The translations under genes and the position numbers were made by a program. DNA of 64,000 nt from Acetobacteraceae bacterium (GTDB lineage: Bacteria; Pseudomonadota; Alphaproteobacteria; Acetobacterales; Acetobacteraceae), in the NCBI GenBank assembly GCA_027482245.1, contig JAIXWG010000016.1:1-64000 (forward strand), read 5' to 3'. Of this stretch, positions 18,056 through 26,607 are shown piece by piece. Position 1 is the first letter of the stretch, and every line of letters begins with the position of its first letter. The notes below the pieces were generated by a model. That model searched no databases and had not been told where the DNA came from. It saw only the letters and a program-made list of their open reading frames with translations.

Positions 18056-19210
18056 TCAGACCTCCAGCTTCGGTAGGTCGATCCAGCGGCGTTCCGCCCA
18101 GCTCTGAAGCCCGGCTTCCGCGAGCTGCACGCCCTTGGCGCCGGCCAGCAGGTCCCAGGGATAGGTCGCGACCTCCCCGGCCAGATACTTGAAGAACAGC
18201 TCCCACTGCACGCGGAAGCCGTTGGGATAGGGCTCCACGTCCGGGACTTCCTGCCAGCCCTCGTAGAAGTTGATGGGCTGCGGGATGTCCGGGTTCCAGA
18301 CCGGCTTCGGCGTGTTCACGCGGCTCTGCGTCCAGCACTTCTGCAGCCCGGCGACGGCGGAGCCATGCGTGCCATCGACCTGGAAGGTGACGAGGTCGTC
18401 GCGGCGGACGCGCGTGACCCAGCTGGAATTGATGTGCGCGACCACGCCGCCGGCGAGTTGGAAGGTGGCATAGGCGGCATCGTCGGTATCGGCGGTGTAG
18501 GGCTTCCCGCTTTCGTCGATGCGCGTCGGGATATGCGTGGCGCCGAGGCAGGAGACGCTCTCGACCTCGCCGAACAGGTTGTCCAGCACGTAGCGCCAGT
18601 GGCAGAGCATATCGAGGATGATGCCGCCGCCCTCATTCTTCTTGTAGTTCCAGGAGGGGCGCTGCGTGGGCTGGAGGTCACCCTCGAACACCCAGTAGCC
18701 GAACTCGCCCTTCACGGAGCAGATGCGCCCCAGGAAGCCGCTGTCGATCACCATCTTCAGCTTGCGCAGCCCGGGCAGGAACAGCTTGTCCTGCACCACG
18801 CCGGCCTTGATGCCCTTTGCCTTCGCCAGGCGCGCGACGGCCATGGCGTCGGCCAGGTTGTCCGCGGTCGGCTTCTCGCAATAGATGTCCTTGCCGGCCT
18901 CGATCGCCTTGGTCAGCAGGCCCGCGCGCAGCTGCGTCGTCGCGGCATCGAAGAACAGCGTGTCGTTGGGATCGGCGAGGCAGGCGTCGATGTCGGTGGA
19001 GACGCGGTTGATGCCGTGGGCCTTGGCCAGCACCTCGAGCTTCTCCCTGTTGCGGCCGACCAGGATGGGGTCGGGCATCACGCGGTCGCCGTTCTTCAGC
19101 ATCACGCCGCCGTCCTTCCGGATGGCCGCGATGGAGCGGATGAGGTGCTGGTTCATGCCCATGCGTCCGGTGACGCCGTTCATGATCATGCCGATGCGGC
19201 GTTCCGCCAT
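18056..19210 (-). CDS. Gfo/Idh/MocA family NAD(P)-dependent oxidoreductase
   Basis: The 384-residue dehydrogenase has an N-terminal Rossmann part (RIGMIMNGVTGRMGMNQHLIRS, a variant dinucleotide loop), VGRNREKLEVLAKAHG, then the family's catalytic IYCEKPTADN with its Glu-Lys-Pro, and an alpha/beta C-terminal domain. GGGIILDMLCHWRYVLDNLFG supplies the usual Asp and His of the active site. It oxidises a sugar or inositol-like hydroxyl. It follows the DapA-like gene by 14 bases, within one operon. Confidence 0.9.
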   Translation of the reverse strand: MAERRIGMIMNGVTGRMGMNQHLIRSIAAIRKDGGVMLKNGDRVMPDPILVGRNREKLEVLAKAHGINRVSTDIDACLADPNDTLFFDAATTQLRAGLLTKAIEAGKDIYCEKPTADNLADAMAVARLAKAKGIKAGVVQDKLFLPGLRKLKMVIDSGFLGRICSVKGEFGYWVFEGDLQPTQRPSWNYKKNEGGGIILDMLCHWRYVLDNLFGEVESVSCLGATHIPTRIDESGKPYTADTDDAAYATFQLAGGVVAHINSSWVTRVRRDDLVTFQVDGTHGSAVAGLQKCWTQSRVNTPKPVWNPDIPQPINFYEGWQEVPDVEPYPNGFRVQWELFFKYLAGEVATYPWDLLAGAKGVQLAEAGLQSWAERRWIDLPKLEV

Positions 19211-19224
19211 GGGGATCGGTTCCT

Positions 19225-20280
19225 TCAGGAGAGCCAGGTGTTGAGGTTGGCGCGGACGAAGTCATCGTCCGTGAGTTCGGGGTAGCGCAGCGCCGCGGCG
19301 GAGATCAGTTCCGCCTGGCCGGGGGAGAGGTCCTCATGCGGGTCGAGGCACCAGGTGCCTTCCAGCAGGCCCTGGCGGCGCAGCACCTCGTGGCAGCCGG
19401 GGATGCAGCCGGCGAAGGCGTTGGCGGTATCGAAGATGGCGGCGTTCATCTCCGTCACCTGCGCGTCCTTCGCCAGCAGCGCGGGCGGGATCGGGCCGCC
19501 GGCGGCGGAGGCACATTCCTGCTGCAGTTTCACCGCGGCCTGGGTCCAGACCGACCAGTGGCCGAGCAGCCCGCCGACGATGCGCAGCGGGGCCTCGCAG
19601 CCCGTGACGCGCAGCGCGAAGGGCGTCAGCAGGTCGCCGACGATGTGGTCATCGTTCCCCGTGTAGAGCGCGATGCGGCTGCCCGCGCCTGCCTCCAGCA
19701 CGCCGCGCAGCACGTCGAGCGTGGCGTAGCGGTTGAAGGGCGCGATCTTGATGGCGACGACGTTCTCGATCAGCGCGAAGCGCTTCCAGAACGCGGCGGA
19801 AAGCGGCACGCCGCCGACGGCGGGTTGCAGGTAGAAGCCGAAGATCGGCATCTCCTCCGCCACGGTGCGGCAATGCGCGATGATCTCGTCCTCACTGGCA
19901 CCCTTGAAGGCGGCGAGGCCGAGCAGCACGGCGTGGTAGCCCAGGCCCCGCGCGATGCGCGCCTCCGCCACCGCCTGGTCCGTGCGGCCGATGGCGCCGG
20001 CGACGAGGATGGGCTGGGACTGGACCTCGGCGGCGGCCTCGGCCGCGATCTTCAGCACGGGCTCGTAGAGGCCGACATCGCGGATGGCGAATTGCGTGGT
20101 GTGGACGCCGACGGCGAGGCCGCCGGAGCCCGCGGCCAGGTAGTAGCGGGACAGCGCCTTCTGCCGGCGCGCATCCATCTCCCGCTTCGCGTTCAGCGCC
20201 AGCGGATGGGCCGGGATGGCGCAGCCCGCGCGCAGCCGATCCACCATGCCCGCCGGCCAGTCCTGCCACCGCAGTCCCAC
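19225..20280 (-). CDS. Dihydrodipicolinate synthase (DapA)-family aldolase/lyase
   Basis: The 351-residue protein reads as a DapA/NAL-family barrel: PAHPLALNAKREMD, YLAAGSGGLAVGVHTTQFAIRD, PILVAGAIGRTDQAV, FGFYLQPAVGGVPLS (Tyr position) and VAIKIAPFNRYAT, with the Schiff-base Lys in IKIAPF. Members cleave or dehydrate keto acids such as keto-deoxy sugar acids. It is the first gene of the operon running down to the Bug gene at 15071, and the dyad at 20296-20313 lies 16 bases upstream of its start, which suggests repression by the neighbouring TetR protein. Confidence 0.87.
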   Translation of the reverse strand: MGLRWQDWPAGMVDRLRAGCAIPAHPLALNAKREMDARRQKALSRYYLAAGSGGLAVGVHTTQFAIRDVGLYEPVLKIAAEAAAEVQSQPILVAGAIGRTDQAVAEARIARGLGYHAVLLGLAAFKGASEDEIIAHCRTVAEEMPIFGFYLQPAVGGVPLSAAFWKRFALIENVVAIKIAPFNRYATLDVLRGVLEAGAGSRIALYTGNDDHIVGDLLTPFALRVTGCEAPLRIVGGLLGHWSVWTQAAVKLQQECASAAGGPIPPALLAKDAQVTEMNAAIFDTANAFAGCIPGCHEVLRRQGLLEGTWCLDPHEDLSPGQAELISAAALRYPELTDDDFVRANLNTWLS

Positions 20281-20295
20281 GCCCGTCCCCTCCCA

Positions 20296-20313
20296 GGTAA
20301 CTGGGTGGTTACT
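20296..20313. promoter_or_regulatory. Inverted repeat matching the 10704 operator
   Basis: GGTAACT-GGGT-GGTTACT has the same layout as GGTAACC-CACC-GGTTACC at 10704-10721, with core arms GTAAC/GTTAC. It lies between the TetR stop (20335) and the start of the DapA-like gene (20280), in the right place to control the downstream operon. Confidence 0.7.
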
Positions 20314-20334
20314 TACGGGTGGGATGGGTCGGGG

Positions 20335-20976
20335 TCAAGGCCGGAGAAAGCCGAGCACCACCTCAGCGATATGCGCCTCACGCGCCGCGATGGCGGCTTC
20401 GGTGTCGAGCGGCGTGTGGAAGATGGTGGAGAGGGTGTGGCGGTTGGCGACGTAGAAATGGCCGAGGCCGAGGATGGAGATGTAGAGCTGCATCGGATCG
20501 ACGCCCGCCCGGAACACGCCCTCCCGCGCGCCGCGTTCCAGCACGCCTTTCAGCGCCTCCAGCATCGGGGAATAGAGGGCGGGCACATCCTCCGACCGCT
20601 GGAGGTAGGCGGCGCGGTGCAGGTTCTCCTCGTTCAGCAGGGCCACGAATTCGGGGTGGCGGCTCGTGTAGCGGAGGTTGAAGGCGACGAGCCGCGTCAT
20701 GGCCTCCGCGGGCGCCAGGCTGTCCACCTCGAGCTGCCGTTCCTCCGCCCGCTTGGCGGCATAGGCGCCTTCGAGGACCACCAGCCACAGCTCCTCCTTG
20801 CTGCCGAAATGGGCGTAGAGCATGCGCTTGTTGGCGCCGGCGCGGGCCGCGATCTCATCCACGCGCGCGCCGGCCAGGCCCTTCTCCGCGAATTCCACCA
20901 GCGCGGCGTCGAGGATGCGCTGGCGCGTGGCCGATGCTCGCGCGGAGAGCGGCGCGCGGGGGCTAGAAGCGCCCAT
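20335..20976 (-). CDS. TetR/AcrR family transcriptional regulator
   Basis: The 213-residue protein has an N-terminal helix-turn-helix typical of TetR: TRQRILDAALVEFAEKGLAGARVDEIAARAGANKRMLYAHFGSKEEL. The rest (residues 70-213) is a helical ligand-binding domain. I chose the ATG at 20976, which overlaps the end of the epimerase gene by 14 bases and gives a normal short N-terminus. It lies just upstream of the DUF993 operon on the same strand. The two matching dyads suggest it controls that operon and the Bug-TctBA operon at 7661-10676; the ligand may be the transported compound. Confidence 0.9.
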   Translation of the reverse strand: MGASSPRAPLSARASATRQRILDAALVEFAEKGLAGARVDEIAARAGANKRMLYAHFGSKEELWLVVLEGAYAAKRAEERQLEVDSLAPAEAMTRLVAFNLRYTSRHPEFVALLNEENLHRAAYLQRSEDVPALYSPMLEALKGVLERGAREGVFRAGVDPMQLYISILGLGHFYVANRHTLSTIFHTPLDTEAAIAAREAHIAEVVLGFLRP

Positions 20977-21988
20977 CCCGGACCTCGAACTTCGTCGCCT
21001 TGCCCAGCGCGCGGCCGCCGGCGGCCACCCAATCCGCGACCCAGTCGATGAGGGTGAGCAGGGGCACGGAGGGATAGCCGAAGCTCGCGAAGGCGCGGGC
21101 AGCGTTGGAGAGCAGCGCGGTCGGCGCTTCCTCTCCGGCGAATTCCGGCGTGCGATCCATCCGCCGGCCAAGCTGCTGCGCCAGCCAGCGGATCGAGACG
21201 GTCTCCGGCCCCGTCACGTTGAGGATGGGGCAGTCGGCACTCGCGCGGGCCAGCGCGCGCAAGGTCCAGGCATTGGCGTCGCCCTGCCAGATGACATTCG
21301 CGTGACCCATGGCGAGCGGCACCGGCGTGCCGTGCCAGACCTTGGTGGCGATGTCGTGGATGACGCCGTAGCGGCAATCGATGGCGTAGTTCAGCCGGAT
21401 GCCGAAGCAGGGCGTGCCGCGCGTCGCCGCCGCATGCTGGAAGGCACGCTCGCGGCCGAGGCAGCTGGCGGCATAGTCCCCGATGGGTGATGGCGCCGCA
21501 TCCTCATCCGGTGCCGGCCCGTTCACCGGCCACATCGGCAGGACATTGCCGGTGGAGAAGAAGACGATCCGCGATCCCGCCCAGCGCGCGGCGACGCGGG
21601 CGGGAAGCTGGACGTTCATGGCCCAGGTCAGTGCCTCGTTCCCCGTGCTGCCGAATTTGCGGGCCGCCATGAAGATGACGTTGGGCGCATCGGGCAGCGC
21701 GGCGAGTGCGGCATCGTCCAGCAGTTCGGCGGTGAGGCATTCGATGCCCCAGGATTCCATGCGTTCGCGCAGGCCGGGTTCCGACCAGCGCGCGACGGCG
21801 ATGACGCGCCGTGCGGGATCGGCGCGCTTCGCCAGGCGGCAGAGGGTCGGGCCCATCTTCCCCGCGGCGCCGAGCACCAGGATGTCGCCGGGCACCGTCG
21901 CGAGGTCCGCCACCAGCGCCGGGTCCGGGCGGGACATCACGTCTTCCAGCATCGCCTCGTCGGTGATGCGCGCCGGCCAGTTGCCCAT
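20963..21988 (-). CDS. NAD-dependent epimerase/dehydratase (extended SDR)
   Basis: The 341-residue protein contains ILVLGAAGKMGPTLCRLAKRADP, an extended-SDR nucleotide-binding loop (GxxGxxG), VIFMAARKFG, VFFSTGNVLPMWP (catalytic Ser region) and NVTGPETVS. The active-site Tyr-x3-Lys of ordinary SDRs is not clear: the site reads GDYAASCLGRE, with the Tyr but no Lys at the usual place. The start at 21988 has a strong GGAGGGG; an upstream in-frame start at 22042 lacks one. It precedes TetR in the same direction and is divergent from the SMP-30 gene. Confidence 0.82.
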   Translation of the reverse strand: MGNWPARITDEAMLEDVMSRPDPALVADLATVPGDILVLGAAGKMGPTLCRLAKRADPARRVIAVARWSEPGLRERMESWGIECLTAELLDDAALAALPDAPNVIFMAARKFGSTGNEALTWAMNVQLPARVAARWAGSRIVFFSTGNVLPMWPVNGPAPDEDAAPSPIGDYAASCLGRERAFQHAAATRGTPCFGIRLNYAIDCRYGVIHDIATKVWHGTPVPLAMGHANVIWQGDANAWTLRALARASADCPILNVTGPETVSIRWLAQQLGRRMDRTPEFAGEEAPTALLSNAARAFASFGYPSVPLLTLIDWVADWVAAGGRALGKATKFEVRDGRF

Positions 21989-22064
21989 GTTCCCCTCCCG
22001 CCCCAATCGCGCCAGCATGGGGGGGACACGGCCGCGCGCCAAGATGCCGAGAGGAGACGCCCCG

Positions 22065-23006
22065 ATGAGCTGGCAGGAAAGCCTGCGCTACCCCGACCCC
22101 GCCGTGCGGTCGCTCGACCCGTCCTTCAACCGGCTGCGCCTGCCGCTGGCGAGCGTGGAGCGGCTGTGGACCGGCAGCCGCTGGGGCGAGGGGCCGGTCT
22201 GGCTTGGCGACCAGCGCTGCCTGCTGTGGTCCGACATCCCGAACAACCGCGTGCTGCGGTGGGAGGAGGAGACGGGCAATGTCTCCGTCTTCCGCAAGCC
22301 GTCGAACAACGCCAACGGGCATACGCGGGACCGGCAGGGGCGGATCGTGGCCTGCGAGCATCTGGGCCGGCGCGTGGTGCGGCATGAGTATGACGGCAGC
22401 ATCACCGTCATCGCCGACAGCTACCAGGGCAAGCGGCTGAACAGCCCGAACGACGTGGTGGTGAAGTCCGATGGCAGCATCTGGTTCACCGACCCGCCCT
22501 TCGGCATCGGCGGGTTCTATGAGGGCGAGAAGTTCACCCCGGAGCATCCCCATACGAACGTCTATCGCGTGGATGGGCAGACCGGCGCCATTACCTGCGT
22601 GTGCGACGACGTCGACCATCCGAACGGCCTCGCCTTCAGCCCGGATGAGAGCGTGCTCTATGTCGTGGAATCGCGCTCCGATCCCCGCAACATCCTGGCC
22701 TATGACGTGAACGGCGAGACGCTGTCGAACAAGCGCGTCTTCATCCGGACCGAGCCGGGCGAGACGCCCGATGGCTTCCGCGTCGATGTCGAAGGCAATC
22801 TCTGGTGCGGCTGGGGCATGGGCGGGCCGGGGCTGGATGGGGTGAAGGTGTTCAACAGCGCCGGCGCGCCGATCGGCTTCATCGACCTGCCGGAGCGCTG
22901 CGCGAATGTCTGCTTCGGCGGGCGGCACCGGAACCGGCTGTTCATGGCGGCGGCGCACTCGCTCTACAGCCTCTACGTCAACACCCAGGGCGTGGCGGGG
23001 GGCTGA
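22065..23006 (+). CDS. SMP-30/gluconolactonase family lactonase
   Basis: The 313-residue six-bladed propeller protein has GEGPVWLGDQRCLLWSDIPNNRVLRW (metal Glu), ANGHTRDRQGRIVACEH, RLNSPNDVVVKSDGSIWFTDPPFGI (metal Asn and substrate region) and HPNGLAFSPDESVLYVVES (metal Asp). These are the family's calcium/zinc ligands. It hydrolyses sugar lactones, a step next after sugar oxidation by Gfo/Idh enzymes. GAGGAG lies 8 bases before the ATG. No signal peptide is seen, so it is cytoplasmic. It is followed 4 bases later by a Bug gene. Confidence 0.92.
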   Translation: MSWQESLRYPDPAVRSLDPSFNRLRLPLASVERLWTGSRWGEGPVWLGDQRCLLWSDIPNNRVLRWEEETGNVSVFRKPSNNANGHTRDRQGRIVACEHLGRRVVRHEYDGSITVIADSYQGKRLNSPNDVVVKSDGSIWFTDPPFGIGGFYEGEKFTPEHPHTNVYRVDGQTGAITCVCDDVDHPNGLAFSPDESVLYVVESRSDPRNILAYDVNGETLSNKRVFIRTEPGETPDGFRVDVEGNLWCGWGMGGPGLDGVKVFNSAGAPIGFIDLPERCANVCFGGRHRNRLFMAAAHSLYSLYVNTQGVAGG

Positions 23007-23010
23007 GGCG

Positions 23011-23964
23011 ATGAAGCGCATCGTGATGGCGGCGCTGGCGCTCTGCGCCGCCGCGCTGCCGGCGGTGGCCCAGCCGCAGACGCCGATCCGCCTCGTCGTC
23101 GGCTTCCCGCCGGGCGGCGGGATCGACCTGCTGACGCGCGTCCTGGGCACGGAATTGCAGGCCAGGCTGAACCGGCCCGTGGTGGTGGAGAACCGCGCCG
23201 GCGCGGGCGGCAACCTGGCGGCGGAGATCGTGGCCCGCGCGCCCGCGGATGGCAGCGTGCTGGGATCGATCCCGGCGGGGCCGCTCGTCATCAACCGGCA
23301 CATCTACCGGACCATGCCCTTCGACCCGCTGGCCGACTTCACGCCGATCAGCCGCTTCGCCGCCATCCCCGTGGTGATCCTGGCGGCGAACGACTTCCCG
23401 CCGCGCAACATCGCGGAACTCGCGGATTGGCTTCGCGCGGGGCGGCCGGCGGCCTGCGGCACGCCGGGGGCGGGCACGACGCAGCACCTCGCGGACATGC
23501 TGCTGCTGCGGGCGCTCGGCAACCTCGACTGCACCATCGTGCATTACCGCGGCACGGGCCCTGCCCTGCCCGACCTGCTGAATGGCCGGATCCAGGTCTA
23601 TACCGACACCGTCGTCACCGGCCTGCCGCCGACGCGGGACGGGCGCGCGCGTGCGCTGGCCATCGCGTCGCGCACGCGGTCGTCGCTCGCGCCCGACGTG
23701 CCGACGGTGGCGGAGACGATCCCGGGCTTCGAGGCCGAGACCTGGCTGGCGCTGATGGGGCCGAAGGGGATGGCGGAGGAGTTGGCCGCGCGGCTGGAAG
23801 CCATCGCCATCGCCATCGCGCGCGATCCGGCGGTGGTGGCGAAGCTGCGGGAGCTGGCGTCGGAGGCGGTGGGATCGACACGCGCCGAACTCGCGCAGGC
23901 CATCCGCGAGCAGGATGCGATGTGGGGCCCGGTGGCGCGGGCCGCCAACGTCACGGCCGACTGA
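23011..23964 (+). CDS. Bug/TctC-type receptor linked to the lactonase
   Basis: The 317-residue binding protein has a Sec-type signal peptide (KRIVMAALALCAAALPAVA) rather than the twin-arginine-like leaders of most of its cousins here. PIRLVVGFPPGGGIDLLTRVLG and VENRAGAGGNLAAEIVA follow. A Cys pair, ACGTPGAGTTQH and NLDCTIVHYRG, may form a disulfide. It is co-transcribed with the lactonase gene, and its 3' end overlaps the convergent PLP-enzyme gene by 14 bases. There are no adjacent TctAB genes. Confidence 0.9.
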   Translation: MKRIVMAALALCAAALPAVAQPQTPIRLVVGFPPGGGIDLLTRVLGTELQARLNRPVVVENRAGAGGNLAAEIVARAPADGSVLGSIPAGPLVINRHIYRTMPFDPLADFTPISRFAAIPVVILAANDFPPRNIAELADWLRAGRPAACGTPGAGTTQHLADMLLLRALGNLDCTIVHYRGTGPALPDLLNGRIQVYTDTVVTGLPPTRDGRARALAIASRTRSSLAPDVPTVAETIPGFEAETWLALMGPKGMAEELAARLEAIAIAIARDPAVVAKLRELASEAVGSTRAELAQAIREQDAMWGPVARAANVTAD

Positions 23965-25120
23965 GGATTGTCTTCAGCGCCTGGCCGAGCGGGGCGATGT
24001 CCCGCTCGGCCAGCGCCAGCGGGTTCACCACCAGCACGCCATCCCGCAGCCTTCCCTGGCCGACATGGATGTGCCGCGCGCGGAGCTGCGCCTCCACCGC
24101 ACGGGCCTCGGCGGGGCCGCCCATGGCCAGCAGCAGCAGGGGTACGGGGCCGTCCGTGATGGTCACGCCCGGCGCATTGCCGAGCGGCGCGCGCACCGCA
24201 TCCAGCACGGCGCGCAGCCGCGCGGCCTGGCGGGCGTCGCCCTCCGCCACGAAGCGGCGGAGTGCCACGATCAGGCCGACGATCTCCTCCTTCCCCGCCT
24301 TGCAGGCGCGGCCGACGCCGTGGCGCGGCAGCTGCCTGGGCGCATCGTCGCAGGCGAATTCGGGCGGCAGCGCGAATTGCGCGGGCGGCATGTCGAGGTC
24401 GAGCATCTGCAGCAACGCGGAGGCCACGAGGTCGCGCCGCCCCGCCAGGATGCCACTCGCCTGCGGGCCGCCGATGGCCTTGCCGCCGGAGAAGCAGACC
24501 AGGTCCGCGCCGGCATCGAGGAAGCGGCGGAGATTGGCGCGGGGCGGCAGCTGCGCCGCGGCGTCCACCATCACGGGGACGCCCGCCTCATGCGCAACGC
24601 GCACCACCTCCTCCAGCGAAGGCTCCGCCCAGGGCTGCGCCACCCAGAGCACCCCCGCGGTGCGGGCGCCGAAGGCGCTGGCGTAGTCCTCGGGATCGGC
24701 GTCGCGGATGCCGGCGCCGCTGAAGCGATCGGGGATGCCGACATCCTCGATCCAGCAGCCCGCCGACTGCACCGCGCGGTCGTACATGTTGCGGTGGCTG
24801 CGGGCCATGATGAACTGGTCGCGGTCGGTGCGGATGGGCACGCCGTGCATCTGCGCCACGTCGAAGCGCGCGACGCAGGCGGCGGCGCCGAGCGTCAGCG
24901 CCGCGGCGGCGCCTGAGGTCACGATGCCGGCCTCGGCACCAGTCGCCTCCGTGATGGCGCGGGATGCCGCGGCCTGGAGGTCATGCATCTCGACGCACCA
25001 ATCGGCGGCCTCGGCCATGGCGGCGCGAACCTCGGGGTGCATCATGCCGCCGGAAAGGCGCGTGTTGGTGCCGGCGGCGTTGATGATCGGCGTGACGCCG
25101 AGGCTCTCGTAGATCGTCAT
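23951..25120 (-). CDS. SelA-like PLP-dependent enzyme (aminotransferase class V fold)
   Basis: The 389-residue enzyme starts [24 protein letters not shown], the opening of the SelA / D-glucosaminate-6-phosphate ammonia-lyase-like group. It has [35 protein letters not shown] (cofactor Asp) and [19 protein letters not shown], with the PLP-binding lysine. Related enzymes eliminate water or ammonia from hydroxy- or amino-acids, often sugar-derived. Its start overlaps the glpK stop by 4 bases, so it ends a chain of overlapping genes. It is unlikely to be true SelA (no tRNA(Sec) genes nearby). Confidence 0.83.
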   Translation of the reverse strand: MTIYESLGVTPIINAAGTNTRLSGGMMHPEVRAAMAEAADWCVEMHDLQAAASRAITEATGAEAGIVTSGAAAALTLGAAACVARFDVAQMHGVPIRTDRDQFIMARSHRNMYDRAVQSAGCWIEDVGIPDRFSGAGIRDADPEDYASAFGARTAGVLWVAQPWAEPSLEEVVRVAHEAGVPVMVDAAAQLPPRANLRRFLDAGADLVCFSGGKAIGGPQASGILAGRRDLVASALLQMLDLDMPPAQFALPPEFACDDAPRQLPRHGVGRACKAGKEEIVGLIVALRRFVAEGDARQAARLRAVLDAVRAPLGNAPGVTITDGPVPLLLLAMGGPAEARAVEAQLRARHIHVGQGRLRDGVLVVNPLALAERDIAPLGQALKTILSRP

Positions 25121-26607
25121 GTCGTCAGCACCCGCTTCACCGCGTCCTGCCATCCCGCATGAAGCGCATCGGCCTCGGCGCGCGCCATGCGCGGCGTGAA
25201 GCGGCGTTCCAGGCGCCAATGCGCCACCGCGGGGCCGGGGGGTGGCAGCAGCCCGGCCTGGAGGCCGGCGAGGTAGGCGGCGCCCAAGGCCGTCGTCTCC
25301 TGCACTTCGGGCCGATCCACGGGCGCGCCGAGCAGGTCGGCGAGGAACTGCATGGTCCAGTCGGAGGCCGTCATGCCGCCATCGACGCGGAGCACGGGCT
25401 GGCCCTCCGCGCCCCAATCCGCGCGCATCGCCTCCACCAGGTCGCGCGTCTGGAAGGCCACGGCTTCCAGGGCGGCGCGCGCGATCTCCGCGGGGCCGGT
25501 GCCGCGGGTCAGGCCGAGGATGGCGCCGCGGGCCTCCGCATCCCAGTGCGGCGCGCCGAGGCCGACGAAGGCCGGGACGAAATGCACGCGCTGGGCGGGG
25601 TCGGCCTGGGCGGCGAGGGTGCCGCTCTCCGCGGCGTCGGCGATGATGCGCAAGCCATCGCGCAGCCATTGCACGGCGGCGCCGGCGATGAAGATCGCGC
25701 CTTCCAGCGCATAGGTGCGCCTGCCTCCCAGCTGCCAGGCGAGCGTGGTCAGCAGGCGATTGCTCGACTCCACCGCGACATCGCCGGTGTTCAGCAGAAG
25801 AAAGCAGCCGGTGCCGTAGGTGGATTTCACCATCCCCGGCTCGAAGCAGGCCTGGCCGAGCATGGCCGCGTGCTGGTCGCCCGCCATGCCGCGGATGGGC
25901 ACGGCGGCGTCGAGCAGCCCGGGCGCGGTGGTGCCGAACTCCGCCGCGTTGTCCATCACGCGCGGCAGCACGGCGCGGGGGATGCGGAACAGGCGCAGCA
26001 GGTCGTCGTCCCAGTCGCCGGCGCGGATGTCGAACAGCATCGTGCGCGCGGCGTTGGTCGCATCCGTCGCATGCACCCGCCCGCCCGTCAGGCGCCACAG
26101 CAGGAAACTGTCCACCGTGCCGAAGGCGAGGTCGCCGCGCTCCGCCGCCGCCCTTGCGCCGGAGACGTTGTCGAGCAGCCAGGCGAGCTTGGTGGCGGAG
26201 AAATAGGGATCGCAGAGCAGCCCCGTCCGCGCCGTCACCAGCCCCGCCGCGCCGCGATCCACCAGATCGGCGCAGGCCGCCGCCGTGCGCCGGTCCTGCC
26301 AGACGACGGCGCGGGCGATGGCTCGGCCGCTGGCGCGGTCCCAGAGCAGCGTCGTCTCCCGCTGGTTGGTGATGCCGATGCCGGCCAGCTGCCGCGCCGT
26401 GGCGCCGCCCTTGGCGAGCGCATCGCGCATCGTGGACAGCGTCGCGGCCCAGATGTCCTCCGGCTCATGCTCCACCCAGCCCGGGGAGGGGTAGTGCTGC
26501 GGCAGCGGGAGCTGCGTGACCGCGCGGGGCGCCAGGTCCGGCCCGTGCAGGATGGAGCGGGTGGAGGTGGTGCCCTGGTCGATGGCGAGCAGCAGGGAGT
26601 CGGTCAT
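25117..26607 (-). CDS. glpK: Glycerol kinase
   Basis: The 496-residue FGGY kinase phosphorylates glycerol to glycerol 3-phosphate. [15 protein letters not shown] is the phosphate-1 loop, [11 protein letters not shown] and [17 protein letters not shown] the glycerol-site stretches, [12 protein letters not shown] the catalytic Asp region, and [14 protein letters not shown] the next FGGY motif; the length equals that of known GlpK. The ATG at 26607 overlaps the stop of the upstream membrane gene by 4 bases. No glpF or glpD lies beside it, which is unusual. Other FGGY kinases are possible but the glycerol-site motifs favour GlpK. Confidence 0.92.
   Translation of the reverse strand: MTDSLLLAIDQGTTSTRSILHGPDLAPRAVTQLPLPQHYPSPGWVEHEPEDIWAATLSTMRDALAKGGATARQLAGIGITNQRETTLLWDRASGRAIARAVVWQDRRTAAACADLVDRGAAGLVTARTGLLCDPYFSATKLAWLLDNVSGARAAAERGDLAFGTVDSFLLWRLTGGRVHATDATNAARTMLFDIRAGDWDDDLLRLFRIPRAVLPRVMDNAAEFGTTAPGLLDAAVPIRGMAGDQHAAMLGQACFEPGMVKSTYGTGCFLLLNTGDVAVESSNRLLTTLAWQLGGRRTYALEGAIFIAGAAVQWLRDGLRIIADAAESGTLAAQADPAQRVHFVPAFVGLGAPHWDAEARGAILGLTRGTGPAEIARAALEAVAFQTRDLVEAMRADWGAEGQPVLRVDGGMTASDWTMQFLADLLGAPVDRPEVQETTALGAAYLAGLQAGLLPPPGPAVAHWRLERRFTPRMARAEADALHAGWQDAVKRVLTT

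Noticed and set aside
23951-25120. Selenocysteine synthase SelA
   Set aside because: The sequence fits the wider SelA-like PLP group, and no selB, selD or tRNA(Sec) is visible; the glpK context suits a catabolic enzyme.
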